Source of the DNA: Gonium pectorale
Taxonomy: Eukaryota > Chlorophyta > Chlorophyceae > Chlamydomonadales > Volvocaceae
Assembly: GCA_001584585.1 (NCBI GenBank)
Contig: LSYV01000043.1
Span: 68,534 to 79,029, forward strand
Direction of reading: 5' to 3'
DNA: 10,496 bases
Positions 1-9,447 of the stretch are shown piece after piece; position 1 is the first letter of the stretch; each line of letters opens with the position of its first letter. The position numbers and the translations under genes are program-made. The notes below the pieces were generated by a model that searched no databases, had not been told where the DNA came from, and saw only the letters and a list, made by a program, of their open reading frames with translations.

Positions 1-89
1 CCGCCCCCCCCCCAAACCCCCCCACCATCCCCCGTGTGGCCAAACCCCCCAAGCAAGGCCCGCGTCCCGGGTCCCCAGCCGGGCCGCAC

Positions 90-2653
90 CAGCGTGATGA
101 GCACCACCACCGCGTTGTACACGGCTGGTCGATCACCTCGGCCAGCACGTCCTCCTCCTCCGCCTCGCCCGTGCTGCTGGTCACCCCCAGCATGCGGGTG
201 GGCACCTTGGGCAGCCAGCGCCACCACACGCGGGCCGCCTCAACCACCTGGCAGAGCGGGGCGAGGCGAGGCGAGGCGGGGCGGGGCAGGGGGGGGATCA
301 GTCCGTGCGCAGAATGGAGGGGGAGGCGGGGAGGGGAGGGGAGGGGCGGCAGCGCGTGTGTGGACACCGCGTTTCGCTGTGACAAGGAAGCCCCGGCATC
401 CAGAGGAGGTGAAGCCTCTGGGGAGGGTCGGGGGATGATACGGAACGGGAACGGGAGGGGCGGGGGATAACACGCAACGGGAACGGGAGGGGCGGGGGAA
501 TGGGACGTTGCGCGCGGTGCGGTGTGGGGAAAAGATGCGGTGGGACGTCGGCCAGGGCGGGGTGTGGTGGGCGGGGCGTTGGGCCCCGGCGCCATCCGCG
601 CGCCCGCCGTCACTGCAGCCTCTGCATACAGGCGCATACGCCAGCCACGGAGCGGGTGCGGCGGGCTTGACATCGCACACACGACCAACACACACCTACG
701 CTCTCTTCCCCGCCAGCCATCACACGCCCGCGCGCCCGCGCCCGAGGGCTCCGCCCCGGTGCCGCCCCCCTCCCCTTCTCGGCCAGCATGCCACCCGACT
801 CATCCCGTCGCGGTAACGGCACGGCGGTTGCGGGTGCAGTGCGATTGCGGGTGTCCGGCCGCACCCTGAAGTCCGCCCGGATGGCCCTCCGCTTGGCCAG
901 CATCTCCTCCGTGTACATGCCCGCGTTGCCCTGGTGCGCGTAGTTGATGGCCGCCAGGTCAGCTGGTGCGTCCACCTCCAGTGCCACGTTCACCTCGCCG
1001 TTGCGGGCCTGGTTTGGCGGGGGGGCAAAGAATCGGGGGGGGGAGGGTTGCTCAGTAGGGAAGCTTGTTGCGCGTGTTCTCAGGCGTATCCGGAGCCTGC
1101 GAAGTGAGTGGCTTTTGAAGGACACAGGGTCTGATAGGAGAAGACTGGACGCCAGCTGCGTTCGCCCGTGCGGCGGGGTGGGGAGCGTTGACGCAGCCAC
1201 GGCGTTGCTTGCTGTGGGGGATGCGCGCCTTTCCGCGCCCATCCGGGGACGTGGCGGGCGCACGATGCGCTATGGGGGAGCGGCTGGGCACTGTGGGCCA
1301 GGGGCAGAGAGGGGCTGACCCGGGGAGTGGGCGGCGACTCGCGCGGGTCCAGGGAGAGAGGAGGAGCGTCCGGAAGATGGAAGGCCTAGTGGAAGGACGC
1401 CACACCGCGTCACCGCGGCTCAACGCCTCCCGGGGTGTGCGACACTGTGTATGAGTGAGTGAGTGTTATGTATGCGTAACGGTATGCTAAAAAAAGTGCT
1501 CAAAACGACAAATCATCCCAGCCGGCAGCTCATGTGAGTGCCCGGTGAGAGTGAGTGTGTGTGTGGGGTGGGGGGGTGGGGATTGATGTGGGGACATGGG
1601 AAAAGCATTAGGCGTTCTCACTGGAGAGGCCTGAGGTGATGTGGGGTGGATTGGGGTGCGGAGCGGTGCAGTGTACCCAGTGCAGTGGGTTATGGGCGGG
1701 TCTGTGGGTGGGTGGGTGGGTAACTCTGCCCCTGGGGAGGAATCATCGGGTTGGAAGGCAGTCACTGGGCGGGAGGAGAGTGGGGCGCCAGGTCAAGGGA
1801 GGCGCCAGAAAGGGAGGCAACCTCCCATCGGAGTTGGGGAGGGCTCCTCCAAATTTCGCACAGGCATCACCGGCCGGCGCGACCCCGCCACCTCTCACCT
1901 GCTGAATCCAGTGTTCGTTGTCCGACAGGAAGGCCGTGCGGTCCGCGGCGACCAGCTTGCCGGCCCTGGGAGGGGCAGGTTGAAAACATAGGCTCGATGA
2001 GGGCGGACTGGTACGCAGCAGCATTATCCCGTCTCGTGGGATGGGAGGGAGGGCTACGGACAAGGGCGCCCGACGTCCGGCTATGTCAGCGCCGCCTTCC
2101 CCGTCCCGGCGGCGGGATTTCCACCCTTGCGAACGCACGGAAAGGCCGAGCAGGAGGGAAGGCGCGCGCAACCCAATCATACACCGCCGCCACCCCATCG
2201 GGTGGGGCGCCCACATCCCCCTCCCCCTCAGGCTTGACTAGTAAAACGCCTTTTGACTCTTCTTACCCCCTGCAATGTCGGGAGTGAGTAAAGGATGCAT
2301 GCTGACTTGGTCGCTGGCTTCTCGGTATCGCACGTTGGCCGCACGTTGCTTCATTCCGGTAGACTCTGTTTTGCTTAATGGCCGCCTCACCTGACAATGC
2401 CCACCACAGTATTCCTCAGCCGCCTCCACTTTTGTTGTGCGTTGTGGAAACCCGCGGCCGCCAGGCCCCGCCGGTCCGGCGGCGGCAGCGCCGCCAGCCG
2501 CCGCATCAGCTCCTCCTGCGCCGCGCGGCCCATGTCATCGGTCCCGGCACCGGCACTCGCCGCGGTGGCAGGGGCAGCAGAGGAGGCAGAGGGGGTGGCA
2601 TCGCCCAGGCGCCCCGCCGGGTCGATTGGTGTCAGGAGTCCCACGGAGCTCAT
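90..2653 (-). CDS. Unrecognised multi-exon protein gene, 5' part (3' end outside window)
   Basis: I do not recognise this protein. Four exons are visible on the minus strand: 2653-2391, 1965-1899, 1008-865 and 247 to about 90. All boundaries are GT..AG: donors GTGAGG, GTGAGA and GTGCGG; acceptors CCCAG, ACCAG and GCCAG. Phases agree: exon 1 ends in AG and exon 2 supplies the G of an Arg codon, and the later joins are phase 0. The start is the ATG at 2653-2651 (MSSVGLLTPID); an in-frame TAG lies further upstream. Residues 1-48 are Ala/Ser/Pro-rich and probably disordered. Residues 75-88 (KWRRLRNTVVGIVR) form a basic amphipathic stretch. Residues 89-199 look globular, including LSDNEHWIQQ, EVNVALEVDAPADLAAINY and ARVWWRWLPKVPTRMLG, then an acidic GEAEEEDVLAEVIDQ. 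After that Gln the frame breaks, and the next frame reads VYNAVVVLITL up to a possible GTGCGG donor. It could be an intact gene with an assembly error or a decaying copy. Function unknown; exon structure fairly sure. Confidence 0.6.
248..864 (-). other. Intron 3 of the unrecognised gene, GC-skewed with repeats
   Basis: No credible exon lies between donor GTGCGG (864-859) and acceptor GCCAG (ending at 248). On the plus strand it is strongly G-rich at 260-345 and 440-500 (runs such as GGGGAGGGGAGGGG), so the transcript is a C-rich polypyrimidine. Open frames here translate to Pro/Arg/Ala-rich low-complexity sequence and are not believed to be coding. Confidence 0.5.
444..499. repeat. 24-bp direct repeat, two exact copies
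   Basis: The copies lie at 444-467 and 476-499, separated by 8 bp. Each begins AACGGGAACGGGAGGGG and ends in a G5 run followed by A. The unit itself repeats AACGGG. It sits in an intron and is consistent with replication slippage in G-rich DNA. Confidence 0.9.
1009..1898 (-). other. Intron 2 of the unrecognised gene (890 bp)
   Basis: Bounded by donor GTGAGA (from 1898) and acceptor ACCAG (ending at 1009). It contains simple-sequence tracts seen on the plus strand: GAGT repeats near 1454-1464, a GT-rich then G-rich tract at 1549-1580, and a GGGT repeat at 1706-1720. I found no additional exon with convincing codon bias. Confidence 0.5.
1706..1720 (+). repeat. Four G-triplets with single-T loops (G-quadruplex motif)
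   Basis: GGGTGGGTGGGTGGG is a perfect G3-T1 intramolecular quadruplex pattern. Single-nucleotide loops are known to give very stable parallel quadruplexes. It lies on the template strand of the minus-strand gene, inside its second intron, so the transcript would carry the C-rich complement. Any biological role is inference. Confidence 0.75.
1966..2390 (-). other. Intron 1 of the unrecognised gene (425 bp)
   Basis: Bounded by donor GTGAGG (from 2390) and acceptor CTCCCAG (ending at 1966). No open frame with conserved-looking sequence was seen inside; nothing else is evident. Confidence 0.5.
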
Positions 2654-3395
2654 TACGTCCGGGGGTTCCGGCACTGTCGGCGACAGGTCCCGTAAGGTTG
2701 AGAGGGTCCCTGACGCCCCAAGCACGCTGTGCTACTGTGACCGGAGCGGGAGTGCGGCTTGACGCCGCGCTGCCCGATCTGCCGGGACGAGGGGTGAAAG
2801 GGTCGGGTGGGGTGAACATGGGAGGTTGCTGCGGTTGGGCCGTGCAGGAACGGGCTCGCAGCCGTCACCGCACGGCGGCAGTATGTGCACAGCCCCCATC
2901 AGATGTGACCGCAAAAGCAGCCGAGGAGTTGCGCCGAGGGGGTAGGAGCAGGTAGGTACGCCACCAATGCGCCAGCGTGGCCGATGCATCCGACGCGGCG
3001 ATACCTCCCGACCGCTTTGTATGTAGCTATTGCATGTTCTACGCAACCCACTGCGCCTGCCAACCACCCGGGTAAGAACTACACGCTCGAAGGGGGACCG
3101 CCGCTGCACTTACTGAGAATATGTTTCATAGCAAACACCGCACCGTAATTTAAAGGCTAGCTTACAACAAGTTAACGCTCACTGCTTTTGGAGAGGCTGC
3201 CCCCAAGGCCTACACATTCGTAAGGGCGAGTTTCATAAATATTATCCCTTGAATATTGCAATTGCTTGATAGCAACAAGTATGTCGAATGCTAAACCATG
3301 CGAGTCGTACGACATTGAAGTGGCCCGTGGCTCTTGCCCAGCATTCGCCTTGCATTGTGCCCCTACTGTGTCCTTTACCGAACACCGCAGCGAGA
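2654..3395. promoter_or_regulatory. Divergent intergenic region between the unrecognised gene and PRPL4
   Basis: This 742-bp stretch separates two outward-pointing start codons and must hold both promoters and 5' leaders. It is GC-rich near the left gene but AT-rich from about 3115 to 3290. There CATAAATATTA (3234-3244) is a plausible TATA-like element for the plus-strand gene, and GTAATTTAAAG (about 3146-3156) is another AT-rich block. ATGs at 3281, 3288 and 3298 would lie in the leader if transcription starts just after the TATA-like site. Transcription starts cannot be read from sequence alone. Confidence 0.45.
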
Positions 3396-5476
<2,081 letters not shown>

Positions 5477-6177
5477 GTGGGCGGCGCGGCGATCTGCCGC
5501 AACGGCATGGCCCGCATCCTTTCAGCTGCCCTGGTTTTGGCGCAGCGTCGGCGGCAACGAGCGGGGGCTAAGGTGGACCTGCCCAGCCGTGCAGCAGAGC
5601 GGCATGGAAAGAACTGGGCATGGCATCGGCGTGCAGTTTCGTGCCGTGGCTCGGGTAGCGTCCTGGCGCGCCTTTGGTCTCTGCGTGCAAATCGTGCCCG
5701 GTCGCAAGTGACCACGCTGGACTGCTGCGGCTTCCAGCGTGCAAGTCGTCTCGACGGCCAGTGCACTGGGACGCTGTGAGCGGCAAGCATGACGTGCGAA
5801 AGCCGTCGCTGCCACGGCGGGTGCGACATGATGCGTTGGGTATGGGAAAATGAAGGGCTTTCCAACCGTATTGCAGCAGTTTTGCTTTCTCCTCAGCTGC
5901 ATATGGGACGGACCCTCACGTGTTTTCGTGGTTGGGCTTGGGTGGGTCCGTGGCGGTACAGGGACACCAGGTCGTGGCTCTAGCTTCAATGGCTTCCTGT
6001 GTTTCGGTGTATTTCTGCTTCCTTCATTGTGATCCACACGGTGTGCACGGTAAACCAACTGCCTTGGTTGCACTGGGTAAAGCGGGTGCCACCTGTGAAT
6101 TGGGCTTGATGGCGGGCAGTTTCGTTCCTCGGCGGGCGGGGCAGCCCCTGTCGCCCGAGCCACCGCCGTCGCTGTAA
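5477..6177 (+). other. Presumed PRPL4 3' UTR, ending at a TGTAA poly(A) signal
   Basis: The first TGTAA after the PRPL4 stop is at 6173-6177, about 700 nt downstream. TGTAA is the usual poly(A) signal of Chlamydomonas-type nuclear genes, with cleavage typically 10-20 nt later. Long open frames exist on both strands here, but their translations are Arg/Pro/His/Cys-rich without any domain, so I treat the stretch as untranslated. Confidence 0.55.
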
Positions 6178-6241
6178 CGAAGTTGAAGCGACCTGCCCTC
6201 TTCCAGTTCTGAACATGGTTGCTATCTCTCGTTTGCAGCTT

Positions 6242-6266
6242 CCTGCTGCAGCGTTTTTGCAGCAGG
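6242..6266. repeat. Short inverted repeat, 9-bp arms
   Basis: Arms CCTGCTGCA (6242-6250) and TGCAGCAGG (6258-6266) enclose a 7-nt loop. It lies about 65 bp after the presumed PRPL4 poly(A) signal. Role unknown. Confidence 0.6.
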
Positions 6267-6286
6267 CCACACAAGCTCGCCTTAGA

Positions 6287-6330
6287 GTGCAGTTGCAGTT
6301 ATGCACTGGTGCAGTTGCAGTTATGCACTG
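6287..6330. repeat. 22-bp perfect tandem duplication
   Basis: Copies at 6287-6308 and 6309-6330 are identical. Each starts GTGCAGTTGCAG and ends TATGCACTG, so each unit also holds the inverted arms GTGCA/TGCAC and could fold into a small hairpin. Probably a recent slippage or local duplication. Confidence 0.9.
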
Positions 6331-7308
6331 GTCCTGCTGCCTGGTGGTCGTGGCCCAGTCACCTGACCGCCTCGCTACTTGGTATGCCCACAGAAGCGAG
6401 AAGCCTAGTATGTGGCAACCGGTAGGCTCATAACAAGGTTGATATCTTCCCTCCGACGGCTCCGATGCGTTAGTTGCTTCGTTCGGGCACGTGGCTCCCC
6501 CCTATCGACCGCAAGCCGCCCGTCGTCTGCCTATGCCCGCATGAAAGGTGTCGCATCCGCCCCTCGGTCGATGGCTGCACACAGCGCGCTTCCCAAGCCC
6601 AAGTGCGGATGCCAAGTCCTCTGGAATCACGGATGCGGACGGCTGTAGGCAGGGCCCGTCTGCTCGTCTCCCTCGCCCGCCATGCCCTGCACTTGGCGCC
6701 CTGCTGGAAACATCGCACCCCCGGGTGTGTTACGTCATGCGAATGCGCGTGCTTGTAGACAGGCTGCAAGCAGACTAGGCGAGGTAGGCGAGCGAGGCAA
6801 ACAGTCGAGCAGTCTGGCATTCTACCCCCGGGTGTGTGTGACCGTAGAGGTGGCCTTTTCTGTTTCCGTTTCCTTTTTCGCAGCAGGGTGCGTTGCGTGC
6901 ACCTCACGGGTGCCTTGACCCCATCGCTGCCGTTCCCTACCAAGAAGATGAGGTGCTGAGCTAGGCAACCATGAAACGGGGTGCCGTGTGCACGGCAGGT
7001 TGAAGTGTCAAGGGACAAAGTGGCAGAGGTGTGTGACGACATCGCTCTCCAGCTGCACTACATTCATCGTTTGTTTGTTGTTCTTACTGTGGAACAGTGT
7101 GCTCTGCAGGCAAATGGACACTGCACGCGGGGCGGATCAAGACCATCAAGACGACATGCAACACAGCACCTAACGTGTGCCGAGAGCATATAGGGCGGCG
7201 GGTGAAGGCTTGCGTAACGGGTACGCAGATAAGAGAAATTTGCAAAGGGAGCCAGCCAGGCTTCGCTTGCACTAATGAGTCCAACCCCGTCCCAGTTATA
7301 TTAGAGGT

Positions 7309-7324
7309 GGTGTTGAAAAACACC
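7309..7324 (-). terminator. Histone H2A mRNA 3' stem-loop (3' palindrome)
   Basis: On the minus strand this reads GGTGTT-TTTC-AACACC: a 6-bp stem and 4-nt loop, 41 nt after the H2A stop. Chlamydomonas and Volvox core histone genes are known to end in such a palindrome instead of a poly(A) signal, as in animals. The UUUC loop fits the animal histone stem-loop shape recognised by SLBP. It is flanked upstream by CATCAAACCC, shared with the H3 element in this window. Confidence 0.92.
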
Positions 7325-7365
7325 GGGTTTGATGACGGGTTTGCGCCGCTACGAGAGGAGGCGCT

Positions 7366-7764
7366 TTAGACGGCGGCCGAGCCGTCCTCGGCCTTGCCGC
7401 CCTTGGACTTCTTGGGCAGCAGCACAGCGTGGATGTTGGGCAGCACGCCCCCGGACGCGATGGTCACCTCGCCGAGCAGCTTGCCCAGCTCCTCGTCGTT
7501 GCGGATGGCCAGCTGGATGTGGCGCGGCACGATGCGGTTCTTCTTGTTGTCGCGGGCCGCGTTGCCAGCCAGCTCTAGCACCTCAGCGGTCAGGTACTCA
7601 AGCACAGCGGCCAGGTACACGGGCGCACCGGCGCCGATGCGCTCGGCGTACTTGCCCTTCTTCAGGTAGCGAGCGATGCGGCCTACGGGGAACTGCAGGC
7701 CAGCCTTGGAGCTGCGGCTCACGGCCTTCTTGCCGGCGGTCTTGCCCTTGCCACGGCCAGCCAT
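7366..7764 (-). CDS. H2A: Histone H2A, core, intronless
   Basis: 132 residues, one exon. Nucleosome core subunit that pairs with H2B. The N-terminal tail [20 protein letters not shown] is followed by the H2A signature AGLQFPV (21-27) and the histone fold. Acidic-patch residues E56, E61, E64, D90, E91 and E92 (counting from Met) are all present, as is the docking-domain stretch [15 protein letters not shown]. The tail after K119 is [13 protein letters not shown]. It has no SQ-E-hydrophobic terminus, so it is not H2A.X, and the body is canonical, not H2A.Z. I recall the usual Chlamydomonas tail as shorter and ending in an acidic GEETA-like sequence, so this tail and Ser19 may mark a variant or another species. 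It diverges from H2B and ends with the 3' palindrome, so S-phase expression is inferred. Confidence 0.98.
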   Translation of the reverse strand: MAGRGKGKTAGKKAVSRSSKAGLQFPVGRIARYLKKGKYAERIGAGAPVYLAAVLEYLTAEVLELAGNAARDNKKNRIVPRHIQLAIRNDEELGKLLGEVTIASGGVLPNIHAVLLPKKSKGGKAEDGSAAV

Positions 7765-8055
7765 GATGGTGGTGTAAAGGGAGATAGTAGTGTGTGGGGT
7801 GCAGAGGAGTACGATGACTGCTTCAAACTTGCATAATGCCTTGCGGTTTCGGGAGGAGCGATCAAATAGGGCCGGCTGTCCCGGTGAGCCAGCGGTTGAG
7901 TCGAGCGGCGGTTGGCCGTTTCCCCGCTGAGCGACAACCGGAAATGACTCGACCTAAAGGGCGCGTGAATTGTATTGGCCGATAATAAGCATAAATTGCC
8001 AGACACTCGTATACATCTACAACCTTTCGCTTCCCGTCACCCGTAACCGATCGCA
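7765..8055. promoter_or_regulatory. Bidirectional H2A-H2B promoter
   Basis: The two start codons are 291 bp apart, matching the under-300-bp intercistronic regions reported for Chlamydomonas histone pairs. CGGTTG, one of the reported histone promoter motifs, occurs at 7893-7898 and 7909-7914 on the plus strand and at 7935-7940 on the minus strand. GCCAG (7888-7892) followed by CGAG (7902-7905) loosely resembles the reported TGGCCAG..CGAG element. CATAAAT (7990-7996) is a likely TATA box for H2B. CTATTTGA, minus strand at about 7862-7869, is a weaker candidate for H2A. I did not find an exact CGTTGACC octamer. Confidence 0.8.
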
Positions 8056-8541
8056 ATGGCGCCCAAGAAGGACGAGAAGCCCGCCTCGCAGCCCGCTGCC
8101 GACGCCCCGGCCGAGCCTAAGGCTGAGGCCAAGCCCAAGGCCGAGAAGGCGCCTAAGAAGAAGGCGGAGAAGAAGGCCCCCGCCAAGAAGGCTGCCAAGG
8201 AGCCCGCTGCTGAGGGCGCCGAGGGCGGTGACAAGAAGGCCAAGAAGGCTAAGAAGGCGGCCAAGAGCGAGACCTACAAGCTGTACATCTACAAGGTGCT
8301 CAAGCAGGTGCACCCCGACACCGGCATCTCCTCCAAGGCCATGTCCATCATGAACAGCTTCATCAACGACATCTTCGAGAAGGTCGCCACCGAGGCCTCT
8401 AAGCTCTCCCGCTACAACAAGAAGCCCACCGTCACGTCCCGCGAGATCCAGACCGCGGTGCGCCTGGTGCTGCCGGGCGAGCTCGCCAAGCACGCCGTGT
8501 CGGAGGGCACCAAGGCCGTCACCAAGTTCACCTCCACCTAA
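8056..8541 (+). CDS. H2B: Histone H2B, core, intronless
   Basis: 161 residues, one exon. It forms the H2A-H2B dimer with its divergently transcribed neighbour. Residues 1-73 are a long Lys/Ala/Pro-rich tail with repeated [10 protein letters not shown] and KKAKKAKK blocks, typical of plants and green algae. The histone fold begins at about [20 protein letters not shown] (74-93), continues through [16 protein letters not shown] and [20 protein letters not shown], and ends AVTKFTST. K157 in AVTK corresponds to the conserved ubiquitination lysine (human K120). The ATG at 8056 follows a plausible leader, 60 bp after a TATA-like CATAAAT. Codon use is almost wholly G/C-ending with AAG for Lys, as expected for a highly expressed gene. 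The 3' palindrome starts 45 nt after the stop. Confidence 0.98.
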   Translation: MAPKKDEKPASQPAADAPAEPKAEAKPKAEKAPKKKAEKKAPAKKAAKEPAAEGAEGGDKKAKKAKKAAKSETYKLYIYKVLKQVHPDTGISSKAMSIMNSFINDIFEKVATEASKLSRYNKKPTVTSREIQTAVRLVLPGELAKHAVSEGTKAVTKFTST

Positions 8542-8586
8542 GCGGCCAGCTGCGGCCGCCAGGAAGGCAACATCAATCAATCAACC

Positions 8587-8602
8587 GGTGTTTTTTAACA
8601 CC
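8587..8602 (+). terminator. Histone H2B mRNA 3' stem-loop (3' palindrome)
   Basis: GGTGTT-TTTT-AACACC: 6-bp stem and 4-nt loop, 45 nt after the H2B stop. Same stem as the H2A and H3 elements, but with TTTT instead of TTTC in the loop. Preceded by a CATCAATCAATCAACC stretch comparable to the CATCAAA(A)CCC lead-in of the other two. Confidence 0.92.
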
Positions 8603-9171
8603 ACATTTGACCTGTGCGGGCGGGATTTGGGGCCCTCGGGATAATTGTGGGCAGGGATGCCATCACTGGGCGGCGGTCTGAGTGTTTTGTCTGGTGCTTG
8701 CGTCCCTCTGGCCAAACGATGCTGGGATCCTCGGGAGCCGTGGCGGGAATCCGCGTGATCCCGAGAACGAGGGCCCTCCTCAGCAGGGCCGGTCCAGTGC
8801 GTGACGGTTGGCTGGGACTGGGAACAGCTGGGGACAAATGAATTGGCCTTGCTTCTATAGGTTCAGGATTGATAAGAGGTCGCCTCCACACAGTATGAGT
8901 GCAACTCTGTGGCTGCATCCGGGCTTCGTCTATGTCTTGTGCAACCTGGCATCACCCCCCATCTCGCCCTACACCAGGAAACATGGATTTTCGCCCTCGT
9001 GAGCCAGGCGTTAGCTCCGTCCTTAAGTTAGGTGTTCTAGAAGTGTCATGTGAGGACCACGTCAGCTCTTGTTGTGTGTTACACGTTGTAGGCGGCCTAC
9101 CTATAACTACCAAAACCATACGAGCCGGAGCCCCAAAGGGTGGCCAAAACGAGTGGTGGAATAGTTGTGCG
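8603..9171. other. Spacer downstream of H2B
   Basis: No gene recognised. Only small inverted repeats, such as GGCCCT/AGGGCC at 8772-8777 and 8785-8790. The right part may be 3' untranslated sequence of the retroelement relic next to it (which points leftward), but no poly(A) or repeat tail could be identified. Confidence 0.4.
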
Positions 9172-9447
9172 CTATCGACCAAGAGGGATTCTAGTGTTAC
9201 GGGCACTCCATATAGAAGAGAGCAAGGAGCTTGCCCTGATCCGGGGATCCATCAGCTCACGCATGCTGCTACCATGGAGCTGAGCCTCATCCCTGCACGG
9301 TGCATATACTGTAACCTTTCCACAGAAAGAAAAAAAATATGCGGGACACCTCATCAACACGGGCTGCTCGTCTTCCACCTCTCCGGCATCGCACAGCCTA
9401 CACACACGCTCATGTCGCAGCCACCCGCAGGCTCGGTTAGCAGCCAG
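9172..9447 (-). pseudogene. Decayed non-LTR retrotransposon fragment: zinc-binding segment after the reverse transcriptase
   Basis: The minus-strand reading contains RHERVCRLCDAGEVEDEQ, then VLMRCPAY, then SMRELMDPR and LLSSIWSAR before a TAG stop. The CxxC...EDE..(H)..L.RCPAY arrangement is characteristic of the zinc-binding segment at the C-terminal end of many plant and algal LINE-type reverse transcriptases. The zinc-ligand His is replaced (EDEQP where EDEQH or EDEEH is usual). Upstream in the same frame there are stops (minus-strand TAA/TGA near 9469-9474), and I cannot identify the RT fingers or palm, so this is a truncated, inactive relic. Alternative: a chance CxxC motif, judged unlikely because several motifs occur in the right order. 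Confidence 0.55.

Larger units (their letters stand above)
6178..7308. other. Intergenic region between PRPL4 and H2A (convergent 3' ends)
   Basis: I find no gene here. It contains a 9-bp-stem hairpin (6242-6266), a 22-bp tandem duplication (6287-6330), and two copies of ACCCCCGGGTGTGT (6717-6730 and 6823-6836). A long minus-strand open frame across 6470-7042 lacks any recognisable domain and has volvocine-atypical codon use. Confidence 0.5.

Noticed and set aside
5522..6274. 250-codon minus-strand open frame opposite the PRPL4 3' region
   Set aside because: Composition is Arg/Pro/His/Cys-rich without domain or expected codon bias; it lies in the presumed 3' UTR and is best explained by GC-driven chance openness.
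6400..6480. Possible initiator-tRNA-like segment (GGCTCATAACAAGG)
   Set aside because: No acceptor stem and no GTTCGAnnC T-arm could be placed around it.
6470..7042. 190-codon minus-strand open frame between PRPL4 and H2A
   Set aside because: No domain, weak codon bias and no splice or promoter support.
7366..7764. H2A.X or H2A.Z variant assignment
   Set aside because: No SQ-E-hydrophobic C-terminus and no Z-type docking or L1 changes; the core is canonical H2A.
8017..8580. 187-codon minus-strand open frame across H2B, rich in Leu and Gly
   Set aside because: Mirror image of the Lys/Ala-rich H2B coding sequence on the other strand.
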